Positions 50,958 to 59,188 of a stretch of DNA of 64,000 nucleotides are shown here, in pieces. Made by a program: the position numbers and the translations under genes. This DNA is from Hymenobacter cheonanensis (GTDB lineage: Bacteria > Bacteroidota > Bacteroidia > Cytophagales > Hymenobacteraceae), in contig NZ_JAUQSW010000005.1 of assembly GCF_030581075.1 (NCBI RefSeq), forward strand, positions 291,253 through 355,252, in the 5' to 3' direction. Below the pieces are notes generated by a model, which ran no database searches, was not told the DNA's origin, and saw nothing but the letters and a program-made list of their open reading frames with translations. Positions within the stretch are counted from its first letter, which is position 1, and the number at the start of each line of letters is the position of its first letter.

Positions 50958-51785
50958 CTAGTGGCCGGCTTGCTTGGCCTGGTTCCAGTACTCATCCATC
51001 TGGGCTAGGGTAAGGTCGGGCAAAGCCTGCCCGGCCCGGGTGGCCGATGCCTCCAAAAACTGAAAACGGCTAATAAATTTTCTGTTGGTGCGCTCTAAGG
51101 CTTCTTCGGGGTTGATGCCCGCAAAACGGGCAAAATTGACCAGTGAGAAGAGCAGGTCGCCAAATTCCTGCGTGGCCCGCTCGGCCTGGGCCGCATCGGC
51201 CGGGGGCTGGCCGTGGCCGTACTCGGCGCCAAATTCGGCTAGCTCTTCCTGCACCTTTAGCCACACCTGGCTAGGGTCGTCCCAGTCGAAACCCGCGCCG
51301 CGCGCCTTTTCCTGAATGCGCATGGCTTTTATCAGGGCCGGCAAGGAGATAGGTACACCCCCTAGCACGCCGCCCGTGTTGCCTTTTTCCTTGAGCTTGA
51401 GCTGCTCCCAGTTGCGCTTCACGGCGGCTTCGTCGTCGGCCTGCACATCGCCATAAATGTGCGGGTGGCGGTAGATGAGCTTCTCGCACTGCGCATTAAG
51501 CGCGTCGGCAATGTCGAAGGCGCCCTGCTCGGCCGCAATGCGGGCGTAGAACACTAGGTGCAGCAGCACGTCGCCAAGCTCCTTTTTGAGGTCGGGTAAG
51601 TCCTGGCGTAGAATGGCGTCGCTTAGCTCGTAGGTTTCCTCGATGGTGAGGTGGCGTAGGCTGGCCAGGGTTTGCTTTTTGTCCCAGGGGCACTCAAGCC
51701 GCAGGCGGTCGAGCACATCGAGCAGGCGGCCAAACGCGGCGAGCTGCGCCGGGCGGCGGGTGGGGGAAAGCAACGGATTTTCCAT
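50958..51785 (-). CDS. mazG: Nucleoside triphosphate pyrophosphohydrolase MazG
   Basis: MazG hydrolyses (d)NTPs to monophosphates and pyrophosphate and so cleans the nucleotide pool. The 275-residue protein has two MazG domains, as in E. coli: LRLECPWDKKQTLASLRHLT, then the EETYEL and KKELGDVLLH helices and RHPHIYGD, and a second set with QEELAEFGAEYGHG, QEFGDLLFSLVNFARF and NRKFISRF. Length is normal. Upstream is a short region before glmM. Confidence 0.95.
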   Translation of the reverse strand: MENPLLSPTRRPAQLAAFGRLLDVLDRLRLECPWDKKQTLASLRHLTIEETYELSDAILRQDLPDLKKELGDVLLHLVFYARIAAEQGAFDIADALNAQCEKLIYRHPHIYGDVQADDEAAVKRNWEQLKLKEKGNTGGVLGGVPISLPALIKAMRIQEKARGAGFDWDDPSQVWLKVQEELAEFGAEYGHGQPPADAAQAERATQEFGDLLFSLVNFARFAGINPEEALERTNRKFISRFQFLEASATRAGQALPDLTLAQMDEYWNQAKQAGH

Positions 51786-51937
51786 GAAGTAAAGAAAGAG
51801 TATAACGGCCCGCCCGGCGTATGAAGCCTAAGAAGCAGCGACTCGTCCGGCTGGTTGGCCGACTATTGCTGCCCGCGCCAAGCGCCGCCAAGGTGGCCGC
51901 CAGCGTGGCTGCCAGGCAAACAAAGGGGCCAGGTGCC

Positions 51938-51945
51938 TACTTTTG
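51938..51945 (+). promoter_or_regulatory. -7 promoter box for glmM
   Basis: TACTTTTG 20 nt before the GTG at 51966; a perfect TAnnTTTG. Confidence 0.5.
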
Positions 51946-51965
51946 CAAAGCTAAAGAGATAACCT

Positions 51966-53363
51966 GTGACGCTCATAAAATCTATTTCCGGCATTCGCGG
52001 CACCATTGGTGGGCCGGCCGGCCAGGGGCTTACGCCCCTCGACGTGGTAAAGTATACCGCTGCCTACGGTACCTGGGCGGCGTCGCAGCCCGCGGCCAGT
52101 AAGCTCATTGTTATCGGCCGCGATGCCCGCCTTTCAGGCGAAATGGTGAGCCGCCTCGTGGCGGCTACCCTGCAAGGCCTGGGCTTCGATGTGCTGGACC
52201 TCGGCCTGAGCACCACGCCCACCGTGGAAATGGCGGTGCCCGCCAGGCAGGCGGCCGGTGGCATCATCCTCACAGCCTCGCACAACCCCAAGCAGTGGAA
52301 TGCGCTGAAGCTGCTCGACCAGCACGGCGAGTTTCTATCGGCCGCGGCCGGCGAGCAGGTGCTGGCCCTGGCCGAAGGCGATAGCATCGAGTATGCGCCC
52401 GTAACCAAGCTTGGCAAGTACAGCACCGACGACACGTTCCTGGCCGAGCACATTGCCGCCATTCTGGCCTCGCCGCTGGTTGATGTAGCCGCCATCAAGG
52501 CCAAGAATTTTCGGGTGGTGGTTGATGCCGTGAATAGCAGCGGGGGCATTGCTGTGCCGCAGCTATTGGCCGCGCTAGGGGTCGAAACGGTGGAGAAAAT
52601 CCATTGTGAGCCCACCGGCGACTTTGCCCACAACCCCGAGCCGCTGCCCGAGCACCTGCGCGATATTGCCAAGGTGCTCGAAAAAGGCGGCTTCGACCTC
52701 GGCATCGTAGTTGACCCCGATGTGGACCGCCTGGCCCTGGTGAGCGAAAACGGCGAGATGTTTGGCGAAGAATACACCCTGGTGGCCGTGGCCGACTACG
52801 TGCTGGGCTACCACGGCGGCGGCAATACCGTGAGCAACCTGAGCAGCACCCGCGCCCTGCGCGACGTGACCGAGAAGCACGGCGGCACCTACACCGCCGC
52901 CGCCGTGGGCGAGGTGAACGTGGTGACTAAAATGAAGGAAACCAACGCCATCATCGGGGGCGAGGGCAACGGGGGCATCATTTTCCCGGAGCTGCACTAC
53001 GGCCGCGATGCGCTGGTGGGTATTGCCCTGTTTTTGACGCACCTGGCCAAGTCGGGCCTGATGATGAGCCGCTTGCGCAATTCCTACCCGAGCTACTTCA
53101 TCTCTAAAAACAAGATTGAGCTGACGCCCGACATCGATACCGACGAGGTGCTGACCAAGATGGAGCAGCGCTACGCCAAGCAGCCGGTAAACACCATCGA
53201 CGGCGTTAAAATCGAATTTGACAAGGAGTGGGTGCACCTGCGCAAGTCGAACACCGAGCCCATTATCCGCATCTACGCCGAGTCGGATTCCAACGCCACC
53301 GCCGACCACCTGGCCCAGAAGATTATCGCTGATATCAAGGAGATTATCTCAGCCAAGAAGTAA
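51966..53363 (+). CDS. glmM: Phosphoglucosamine mutase
   Basis: GlmM interconverts glucosamine-6- and 1-phosphate for UDP-GlcNAc. The 465-residue protein starts at GTG (MTLIKSISGIRGTIGG), and shows the catalytic phosphoserine loop TASHNPKQWN (S105), metal-binding VDPDVDRLAL, the sugar-binding GGEGNGGIIF, and the phosphate-binding SNTEPIIRIYAE. Length is normal. It is followed by a family B palindrome and a cysteine desulfurase gene. Confidence 0.96.
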   Translation: MTLIKSISGIRGTIGGPAGQGLTPLDVVKYTAAYGTWAASQPAASKLIVIGRDARLSGEMVSRLVAATLQGLGFDVLDLGLSTTPTVEMAVPARQAAGGIILTASHNPKQWNALKLLDQHGEFLSAAAGEQVLALAEGDSIEYAPVTKLGKYSTDDTFLAEHIAAILASPLVDVAAIKAKNFRVVVDAVNSSGGIAVPQLLAALGVETVEKIHCEPTGDFAHNPEPLPEHLRDIAKVLEKGGFDLGIVVDPDVDRLALVSENGEMFGEEYTLVAVADYVLGYHGGGNTVSNLSSTRALRDVTEKHGGTYTAAAVGEVNVVTKMKETNAIIGGEGNGGIIFPELHYGRDALVGIALFLTHLAKSGLMMSRLRNSYPSYFISKNKIELTPDIDTDEVLTKMEQRYAKQPVNTIDGVKIEFDKEWVHLRKSNTEPIIRIYAESDSNATADHLAQKIIADIKEIISAKK

Positions 53364-53382
53364 AAGCAAAACGTCACACACG

Positions 53383-53478
53383 AGCGTCATGCTGACCACC
53401 GGAAAGCATCTTGGCAGCACCGTTCGGGTATCGTTCGGTAGAGCGGCCAGGATATTTTCCGGTGGTCAGCATGACGTT
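53383..53478. repeat. Palindromic intergenic repeat, family B copy 2
   Basis: CGTCATGCTGACCACCGGAA on the left is inverted on the right (TTCCGGTGGTCAGCATGACG), with further pairing to about 31 bases per arm. Inner spacer is about 33 bases. It lies between glmM and the cysteine desulfurase gene. Confidence 0.9.
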
Positions 53479-53516
53479 CGTGTTTGTAAAATGCCGCTAG
53501 CCACCCCTAACTGCTA

Positions 53517-54671
53517 ATGTCTATGCACGCCTATTTCGACAACGCCGCCACCACCCCTCTCGACCCCGAAGTACTGGATGCCATGCTGCCCTATCTGGCG
53601 CAACACTACGGCAACCCCAGCTCGTTGCACGGGCCGGGGCGGCAGGTGCGCTCGGGCATCGAGCAGGCGCGCAAGTCGGTGGCCCAGCTCGTCAATGCTG
53701 CCCCTAGCGAAATCACGTTTACCTCGGGCGGCACCGAGGCCGATAACTACGCCATTTTCGGCAGCGTGCGTTCGCTAGGGCTGCAGCACGCCATCACTTC
53801 GCCCCTGGAGCACCATGCCGTGCTGCACCCGCTGCAAGCGCTGGCCAAAAGCGGCGAAACCGCGCTGAGCTACCTGCGCCACGATGCCCAGGGCCGCCTC
53901 GACCTCGGGCATTTGGAAGAACTGCTGGCTAGCCACCCGCGCACCTTCGTGAGCCTGATGCACGGCAACAATGAGTTGGGTAATCTTAATGACATCCAGG
54001 CCATTGGCGAGATTTGTGCCCGGCACGATGCCGTGTTTCACACCGATACGGTGCAGACGATGGGCCACTACGCCCACGATGTGCAGCAGCTGCGCAATCA
54101 CTTCCTGGTGGGCTCGGCGCACAAGTTTCACGGGCCCAAGGGCGTGGGCTTTCTTTACCGGCGGGGTGGGGTAGAGGTGGCGCCGCTCATCCACGGTGGC
54201 TCGCAGGAGCGCAACGTGCGCTCGGGCACCGAGAATGTGTACGGCATTGTGGGGCTAGCCAAGGCCCTCGAAATAGCCTGCCGCGACATGGCCGCTCACC
54301 AGCGCCACGTACAAGGCCTCAAGGACCGCTTCATCGGCCTGCTCACGGCTGGCATTGCGGGGGTGCAGTTCAACGGCCTCTCGGCTCAGGCCGACCAAAG
54401 CCTATACACTGTGCTCAGCGTGAGCTTGCCACCGTCCAGCATCAGCGAAATGCTGCTTTTTAGCCTCGATATCAATAAGGTAGCGGCCTCGGGCGGCTCG
54501 GCGTGTACCAGCGGCGCCCAGCTAGGCTCGCACGTGCTTGAGGCCCTAGGCGCCGACCCCAACCGCCCCACTGTGCGCCTCTCCATGAGCAAGCTCAACA
54601 CCGAAGCTGAGGTCGATTATGCCGCCGCGCAGCTCATCAAGCTCTACGAGCCCGTAGCGGCGCGGGCCTAG
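53517..54671 (+). CDS. Cysteine desulfurase (IscS/NifS type)
   Basis: A 384-residue PLP enzyme releasing sulfur from cysteine for Fe-S clusters or thiolated cofactors. Motifs are YFDNAATTPLDPEVLDAM, TFTSGGTEADNYAIFGS, HTDTVQ, the PLP lysine in SAHKFHGPKG (K203) and the persulfide cysteine in ASGGSACTSGAQ (C330). It is shorter than E. coli IscS, in the range of the NifS group. No scaffold gene is nearby. The ATG at 53517 is chosen. Confidence 0.92.
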   Translation: MSMHAYFDNAATTPLDPEVLDAMLPYLAQHYGNPSSLHGPGRQVRSGIEQARKSVAQLVNAAPSEITFTSGGTEADNYAIFGSVRSLGLQHAITSPLEHHAVLHPLQALAKSGETALSYLRHDAQGRLDLGHLEELLASHPRTFVSLMHGNNELGNLNDIQAIGEICARHDAVFHTDTVQTMGHYAHDVQQLRNHFLVGSAHKFHGPKGVGFLYRRGGVEVAPLIHGGSQERNVRSGTENVYGIVGLAKALEIACRDMAAHQRHVQGLKDRFIGLLTAGIAGVQFNGLSAQADQSLYTVLSVSLPPSSISEMLLFSLDINKVAASGGSACTSGAQLGSHVLEALGADPNRPTVRLSMSKLNTEAEVDYAAAQLIKLYEPVAARA

Positions 54672-54732
54672 CGCCCAGGGCAGGCGGCGCGGGCCAGGCC
54701 CACCCGAATCAATTACTTGTCCTATACTTGTG

Positions 54733-54771
54733 GGCGGCCAGATATACGTGTTGTAATCTGGCCGCCTTTTT
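54733..54771. terminator. Strong hairpin with T-tract directly before the ComEA-like ATG
   Basis: GGCGGCCAGAT pairs with ATCTGGCCGCC around a 12-base loop, followed by TTTTT and at once by an ATG. It can terminate the upstream desulfurase transcript or fold in the leader of the next gene, since TATACTTG (54724-54731) is a likely promoter box just before it. Confidence 0.75.
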
Positions 54772-55821
54772 ATGCCCGTTACGCCGCCGCCCCCCGCCCG
54801 CCCACCCGGTAACCGCTGGCCCGCCTGGCGCTGGGTGCGGCGCTATTTCGGCTTCTCGCGGGCCGAAACGCGGGGTTTTGTCCTGCTGCTCCTCATGGCG
54901 TTGGCTGTGGCGGTAGCGCCGCTGCTGCTGCGCCCCACCGACCCCGAGTACCTGCCCGCCGCCGACCAGCACCAGCTCGATGCCTGGGGCCAGGACCTCG
55001 CCGCCCGGCTCGACTCGAACCGCGCTGCCCACGACCGGGCCTACGCCGCCCGCTACCCGGCCCGCCGCCCGGCCGGCGGAGCTAGCCGCTACCCGGCCGT
55101 GCCGCAGGTGCGGCTAGCCCCTTTCGACCCCAACGCCCTCACGGCCGAGGGCTGGGAAGCGCGCGGCGTACCACATTTCGTGGCTGGCCGCATCGTGAAC
55201 TACGGACAAAAAGCCGGCGGCTTTCGGGCTAAAAGCCAGGTGCAGCGCATCTACGGCCTGCCCGATTCGGTGTACCAGCGGCTGGCGCCGTTTATGCAGT
55301 TGCCCGAGGCCCTACCGGGGCGCGAACGGCCCGACTACGCGGCCAGCCGGCCCGCTTTCGGCGCAGCCGGGGCTAGCCTGCCGGGCCGCTTTGCGCGCAA
55401 GCCCGCCCACTTGCAGCCCTTCGACCTTAACCTGGCCGACACCACTCAACTGATGCAGGTAAAGGGCATCGGCCGGGGCCGCGCCAAGTGGATAGTAAAG
55501 CGCCGCGACGAGCTGGGTGGCTACCTGGCTGAAAACCAACTAGCCGAAGTATTTGTGCTGCAGGATGCGCCCGACCTTGTAGACAGCCTGCGCAAGTACA
55601 CGTTTGTGGCGCCCGGTTTTGCGCCCCGGCCAGTGCACGTGAACTCGGCCAGCTTCGATGAGCTGTGGCCGCATCCCTACGTGGGCAAGCCGCTGGCCCG
55701 CCTGCTCGTGGCCTACCGCAAGCAGCACGGCCCCTTTGCCACGCCCGACGACCTGCGCCAGCTCAAGCTGCTGAAGGAAGAGAACTTCGTCAAACTTCGC
55801 CCCTACGTGCGCTGCGACTAG
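54772..55821 (+). CDS. ComEA-like helix-hairpin-helix protein with membrane anchor
   Basis: A 349-residue protein. After a proline-rich start there is one transmembrane helix (ETRGFVLLLLMALAVAVAPL), then repeated helix-hairpin-helix modules: FDPNALTAEGWEARGVPHFV, DLNLADTTQLMQVKGIGRGR and VNSASFDELWPHPYVGKP. ComEA proteins bind DNA in the periplasm during natural transformation. The ATG at 54772 adjoins a terminator-like hairpin; an internal GTG at 54835 (MRRYFGFSRAETRGF) is a likely true start, giving 328 residues. Confidence 0.8.
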   Translation: MPVTPPPPARPPGNRWPAWRWVRRYFGFSRAETRGFVLLLLMALAVAVAPLLLRPTDPEYLPAADQHQLDAWGQDLAARLDSNRAAHDRAYAARYPARRPAGGASRYPAVPQVRLAPFDPNALTAEGWEARGVPHFVAGRIVNYGQKAGGFRAKSQVQRIYGLPDSVYQRLAPFMQLPEALPGRERPDYAASRPAFGAAGASLPGRFARKPAHLQPFDLNLADTTQLMQVKGIGRGRAKWIVKRRDELGGYLAENQLAEVFVLQDAPDLVDSLRKYTFVAPGFAPRPVHVNSASFDELWPHPYVGKPLARLLVAYRKQHGPFATPDDLRQLKLLKEENFVKLRPYVRCD

Positions 55822-55895
55822 GCGTCCGTCGATTAATTAATTGGCCGGTATTTAAAATCGTTCTAAATTGCGGCCTGATTAAACAGCGCTGCTTC

Positions 55896-57182
55896 ATGAA
55901 AGTATTTTTTCGCCGTATCCACCTTTATCTCGCCCTAGCGGCTGGCCTGGTCTTTTTCGTGCAGTGCCTCAGCGGTACGGTGCTGATTTTTGAGGAAGAA
56001 ATAACCCACGCCCTGCACGCCGAGCGCTACGTGGTGGCCGTGCCGACGGGCCAGCTGCGCCAGCCCCGGCTGGCGCTGGCGCAGCTGGCCCGCCAGTTTC
56101 AGCAGGCCAACCCCAAATACAAAGTGCTGGGCTTCAAAGTGTACGCCGACCCGGCGCGCACCGTGGAGCTTACTTATCGCGATGGCAAGGCCCGGCCCGT
56201 TGGCCCCCGGGGCGAAGGCGGCGCCAGGGGTGAGGGCCGTGGCCAGGAGCCGCAAGGCCCCGCTGGCCGCGAAGGCCGGGGCGAGGGTAGCCCGGGCGGC
56301 CGGGGCCGCGGTGGCGAAAAAGGCCGGCCCGAGCGCGGTAGCACAGCCTACCTCAACCCCTACACCGGCCAGTTGCTAGGGTTGCAAACCGAAAAGCAGC
56401 TGCCCGTTTTCAAGTTTGCTGAAGACCTGCACCGGCGCCTGCTGGCCGGCGAGGTAGGCAAGGCCCTGACCGGGCTGTCGGCGCTGTTTATCCTGGTTAT
56501 CACGGCTACGGGCCTGGTGCTGTGGTGGCCCAAAACGCGCGACATGCTGCGCGGCCGGCTGCGCATTAAGTGGGGGGCCAGCGGCAAGCGCCTGACCCAC
56601 GACTTGCATGTGGTGCTGGGCTTTTATTGCTCGTTGTTTTTGGTTGGGCTGGCCCTCACGGGCGTTATCATGTCGTATCGCTGGGCCACCGAAGGCCTGT
56701 TTACGCTCACCAACTCGCGGCCCACGGTGGGCCTGCTGGCCCCGGTTTCGGCGCAGCCCGGCAGCCCGCGCCAGGTGGCCTACGATGCGGCCCTGCGCAC
56801 GGGACAGGTCACTTATCGCACCGCCGAATACTGGCGGGTGGGCGCGCCTAAAGACTCGGCGGCCGCCATTACCGTGAGCGCCCCTAGCCAGTTGCCGCTG
56901 CGCTCATTGGGCCTCGATACCTTGTTTGTCGACCGCAGCACGGGCGCGGCGCTGGGCCAGCATCTGTACGCCCGGCAGTCGGCCGGGGCGCAGCTGCGCC
57001 GCCTCGCTAAGCCGTTGCACACCGGCGAAATCGGGGGCGTGTGGACCAAGATGCTGGCCTTGGTCGTTACACTGTGCAGCCTCACCTTCCCCGTTACGGG
57101 CGTGCTGATGTGGCTGAACCGCACCCGCAAAAAGTCGGGCCGGGCTAGCCGCCGCCCGGTGGCGCAGCCGATAGCTGGCTAA
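55896..57182 (+). CDS. PepSY-type membrane protein with Gly/Arg-rich insertion
   Basis: A 428-residue protein starting MKVFFRRIHLYLALAAGLVF. Four transmembrane segments are seen at about 8-27, 195-213, 245-265 and 390-410, in the pattern of PepSY-associated membrane proteins linked to iron-siderophore reduction. The periplasmic PepSY region contains a 45-residue insertion of Gly-x-Arg/Glu triplets between about residues 102 and 147, unusual in the family. The frame is open from 55665 but the region before 55896 overlaps the previous gene. Confidence 0.82.
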   Translation: MKVFFRRIHLYLALAAGLVFFVQCLSGTVLIFEEEITHALHAERYVVAVPTGQLRQPRLALAQLARQFQQANPKYKVLGFKVYADPARTVELTYRDGKARPVGPRGEGGARGEGRGQEPQGPAGREGRGEGSPGGRGRGGEKGRPERGSTAYLNPYTGQLLGLQTEKQLPVFKFAEDLHRRLLAGEVGKALTGLSALFILVITATGLVLWWPKTRDMLRGRLRIKWGASGKRLTHDLHVVLGFYCSLFLVGLALTGVIMSYRWATEGLFTLTNSRPTVGLLAPVSAQPGSPRQVAYDAALRTGQVTYRTAEYWRVGAPKDSAAAITVSAPSQLPLRSLGLDTLFVDRSTGAALGQHLYARQSAGAQLRRLAKPLHTGEIGGVWTKMLALVVTLCSLTFPVTGVLMWLNRTRKKSGRASRRPVAQPIAG

Positions 57183-57205
57183 GGTTGTAAAAACAGAGAA
57201 GCCAC

Positions 57206-57248
57206 AAAAAGGCCCGCCACTGATGTATTAGTGACGGGCCTTTTTTTA
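57206..57248. terminator. Bidirectional terminator between PepSY gene and MFS gene
   Basis: GGCCCGCCACT and AGTGACGGGCC form a stem with A-tract upstream and T-tract downstream, between convergent genes. Confidence 0.85.
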
Positions 57249-57260
57249 AGCAACGGCGCC

Positions 57261-58562
57261 TTACTGCTTGCCGGCGCCCATTTCGAGCCTGCGTAGCTGG
57301 TCGGCTTTCCAGCTCGTGATGGCCACCACAAGTATGGTCATGAGGCCGCCGAAGACGACGCTCGGCACGGTACCGATGAGCTTGGCCGCCGCGCCGCTCT
57401 CGAAGGCCCCGATTTCGTTGCTGGAGCCGATAAAAATGCTGTTTACGGCCGACACGCGACCCTTCATGTACTCGGGCGTGTAGGTGTGCACCAGGGTTTG
57501 ACGCACGATAACTGACACGGAATCAAATACCCCCGTTAGGAAAAGCAGGAACATCGACAGGTAAAAATTGGTGGAAAGCGCGAAGGCTACGGTGGCCGCG
57601 CCGAAGCCCGCCACGGCCCACAGCATTTTGCGGCCCGCGCCTTTTTTGAGGGGCGAAAAGGTGAGGAACACGGCCATCAGCACCGAGCCCACGGCCGGCG
57701 CGGCGCGCAGGTAGCCAAAGGCGTCGGGGCCGCCGTGCAGAATGTTTTCGGCAAAGAAGGGTAGCAGGGCCACCGCCCCGCCAAAGAGCACCGCAAACAT
57801 ATCGAGCGAGAGCGCCGCCAGTACCAGCTGGTTGCTGAAAATGAACTTGATACCGCTCAAAATGCTCTCGCCCATGCTTAGCTTTTCGCCCTCGATGGGC
57901 GGCAGCTCGCGGCTGGCAATGCTGATGAAAAACAGCAGCGCCAACCCTTCCATCACCATGTCAACGCCGTAGGCAAACTCGACGCTGAGATGCAGCAGCA
58001 GGCCCCCAATGGCCGGCCCCAGCACCGCCGAGCCCTGCCAAGTGGTCGAGCTCCAGGTTACGGCATTGGCCAGAAAACTGCGGTCGGGCAGCAGCTGCGG
58101 CATAAACGAAAACAGCGCTGGCCCCAGGAAGCCCCGCGCAATGCCACTCACGAAAATGACCAGGTACAGCGGCCACACTACTGTGGCATTCAGCGCGCTA
58201 AGGTGCAAGCGCCCGCCCGCCAGCACGCCTGCCATAACCGGGTGCGCCAGCCACCACAGCGTAACGGCGCACAAAAACAGCACCAGCACGGCCGGCACCA
58301 CTATGCGCTTGCGCCGCACCGAGTCGGCCACGTGGCCGGCGTAGAGCGATACGGTGATGCTCGGAATAGCCTCGGCCAGCCCGATGAGGCCCAGAGCCAG
58401 GGGGTCGCCGGTGAGCTTGAAAATCTGCCAGCTCACCACCACGCCTTGTATTTGGGTGGCTACCGAAAATAAGGCCCGGGCCGTGATGTAGCGGCGAAAA
58501 TCGGGGATGCGTAGCGCGGCGTAAGGGTCGTGGGGGGCAGCGGGAGGGGCACTAGGGCTCAT
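57261..58562 (-). CDS. MFS exporter, EntS-like (MFS_3 type)
   Basis: A 433-residue transporter of 12 helices. Visible signatures are YITARALFSVATQIQGVVVS, LYAGHVADSVRRKRIVVPA (motif A) and the central cytoplasmic loop SRELPPIEGEKLSMGESIL. The EntS group exports siderophores or lipophilic compounds; this cannot be told from sequence. It is convergent with a PepSY protein gene, which may also be tied to iron. The ATG at 58562 is preferred to a TTG three codons upstream. Confidence 0.85.
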   Translation of the reverse strand: MSPSAPPAAPHDPYAALRIPDFRRYITARALFSVATQIQGVVVSWQIFKLTGDPLALGLIGLAEAIPSITVSLYAGHVADSVRRKRIVVPAVLVLFLCAVTLWWLAHPVMAGVLAGGRLHLSALNATVVWPLYLVIFVSGIARGFLGPALFSFMPQLLPDRSFLANAVTWSSTTWQGSAVLGPAIGGLLLHLSVEFAYGVDMVMEGLALLFFISIASRELPPIEGEKLSMGESILSGIKFIFSNQLVLAALSLDMFAVLFGGAVALLPFFAENILHGGPDAFGYLRAAPAVGSVLMAVFLTFSPLKKGAGRKMLWAVAGFGAATVAFALSTNFYLSMFLLFLTGVFDSVSVIVRQTLVHTYTPEYMKGRVSAVNSIFIGSSNEIGAFESGAAAKLIGTVPSVVFGGLMTILVVAITSWKADQLRRLEMGAGKQ

Positions 58563-58680
58563 AGGCAACAAGTAGGGCGAAAGAAATACTAACTGCCCAG
58601 CTACGCAAAAGTATGCCCGGCACTGCCCGAAACTGCCTTACCTTGCACGTAGGCCGGCAGTTGCCAGCGGCCCGCTTCGT

Positions 58681-59067
58681 ATGCCTAACCACAGCCTCGA
58701 CCTGCTGCATCGGCCTGATTTGCCGGCGCTTATCGCGCGCTGGCAACGCGCAGTGACGCCCGCCGAGCTGCGCGCCGATTACGAAGCCCTGCTCGCCGCC
58801 GCCGATGCCGCCGCCTGCGCCCGCTGGCTGCTCGACCTGCGCCGCCGCGAAGACCTTACCGAGCCCACCGTCAATACGTGGTTCAGCCAAACCTTTGCGC
58901 CGGCCCTGCGCGGGCGCTACCCCGAGGCCGTGCGGCTAGCCTTCCTGGTGTCGCCGTTGCGCGCCGGGCAGCCTGTCACGGCCGTGGTATCGGCCGCCGA
59001 CACCGATTGCGAAATCGCTACCTTTATCGACGAGGCCGCCGCCCACGACTGGCTAGCCCGGCGGTGA
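58681..59067 (+). CDS. Small protein of unknown function
   Basis: A 128-residue soluble protein starting MPNHSLDLLHRPDLPALIAR. The part RWLLDLRRREDLTEPTVNTW and AVRLAFLVSPL resembles the strand and helix alternation of STAS/SpoIIAA-like domains, but no signature could be confirmed. It is divergent from the MFS gene. A family B palindrome begins 5 bases after its stop codon. Confidence 0.55.
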   Translation: MPNHSLDLLHRPDLPALIARWQRAVTPAELRADYEALLAAADAAACARWLLDLRRREDLTEPTVNTWFSQTFAPALRGRYPEAVRLAFLVSPLRAGQPVTAVVSAADTDCEIATFIDEAAAHDWLARR

Positions 59068-59071
59068 ACGC

Positions 59072-59188
59072 GTAAGGGCATCCGTCATGCTGAGCCTGCC
59101 GAAGCATCTTGTCAGAGTTGCATTAGGTGTTATTCAACGAAGCGGGCAAGATGCTTCGACAAGCTCAGCATGACGGGCAGATGCGCTT
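59072..59188. repeat. Palindromic intergenic repeat, family B copy 3
   Basis: Left arm (59072-59112) and right arm (59147-59188) are inverted copies, with outer ends GTAAGGGCATCCGTCATG and TGACGGGCAGATGCGCTTAC. The inner part holds CTGCCGAAGCATCTTG. The right arm contains the stop codon of the flavoprotein gene; the left arm starts 4 bases after the stop of the upstream gene. It is the only copy that touches both. Confidence 0.9.
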
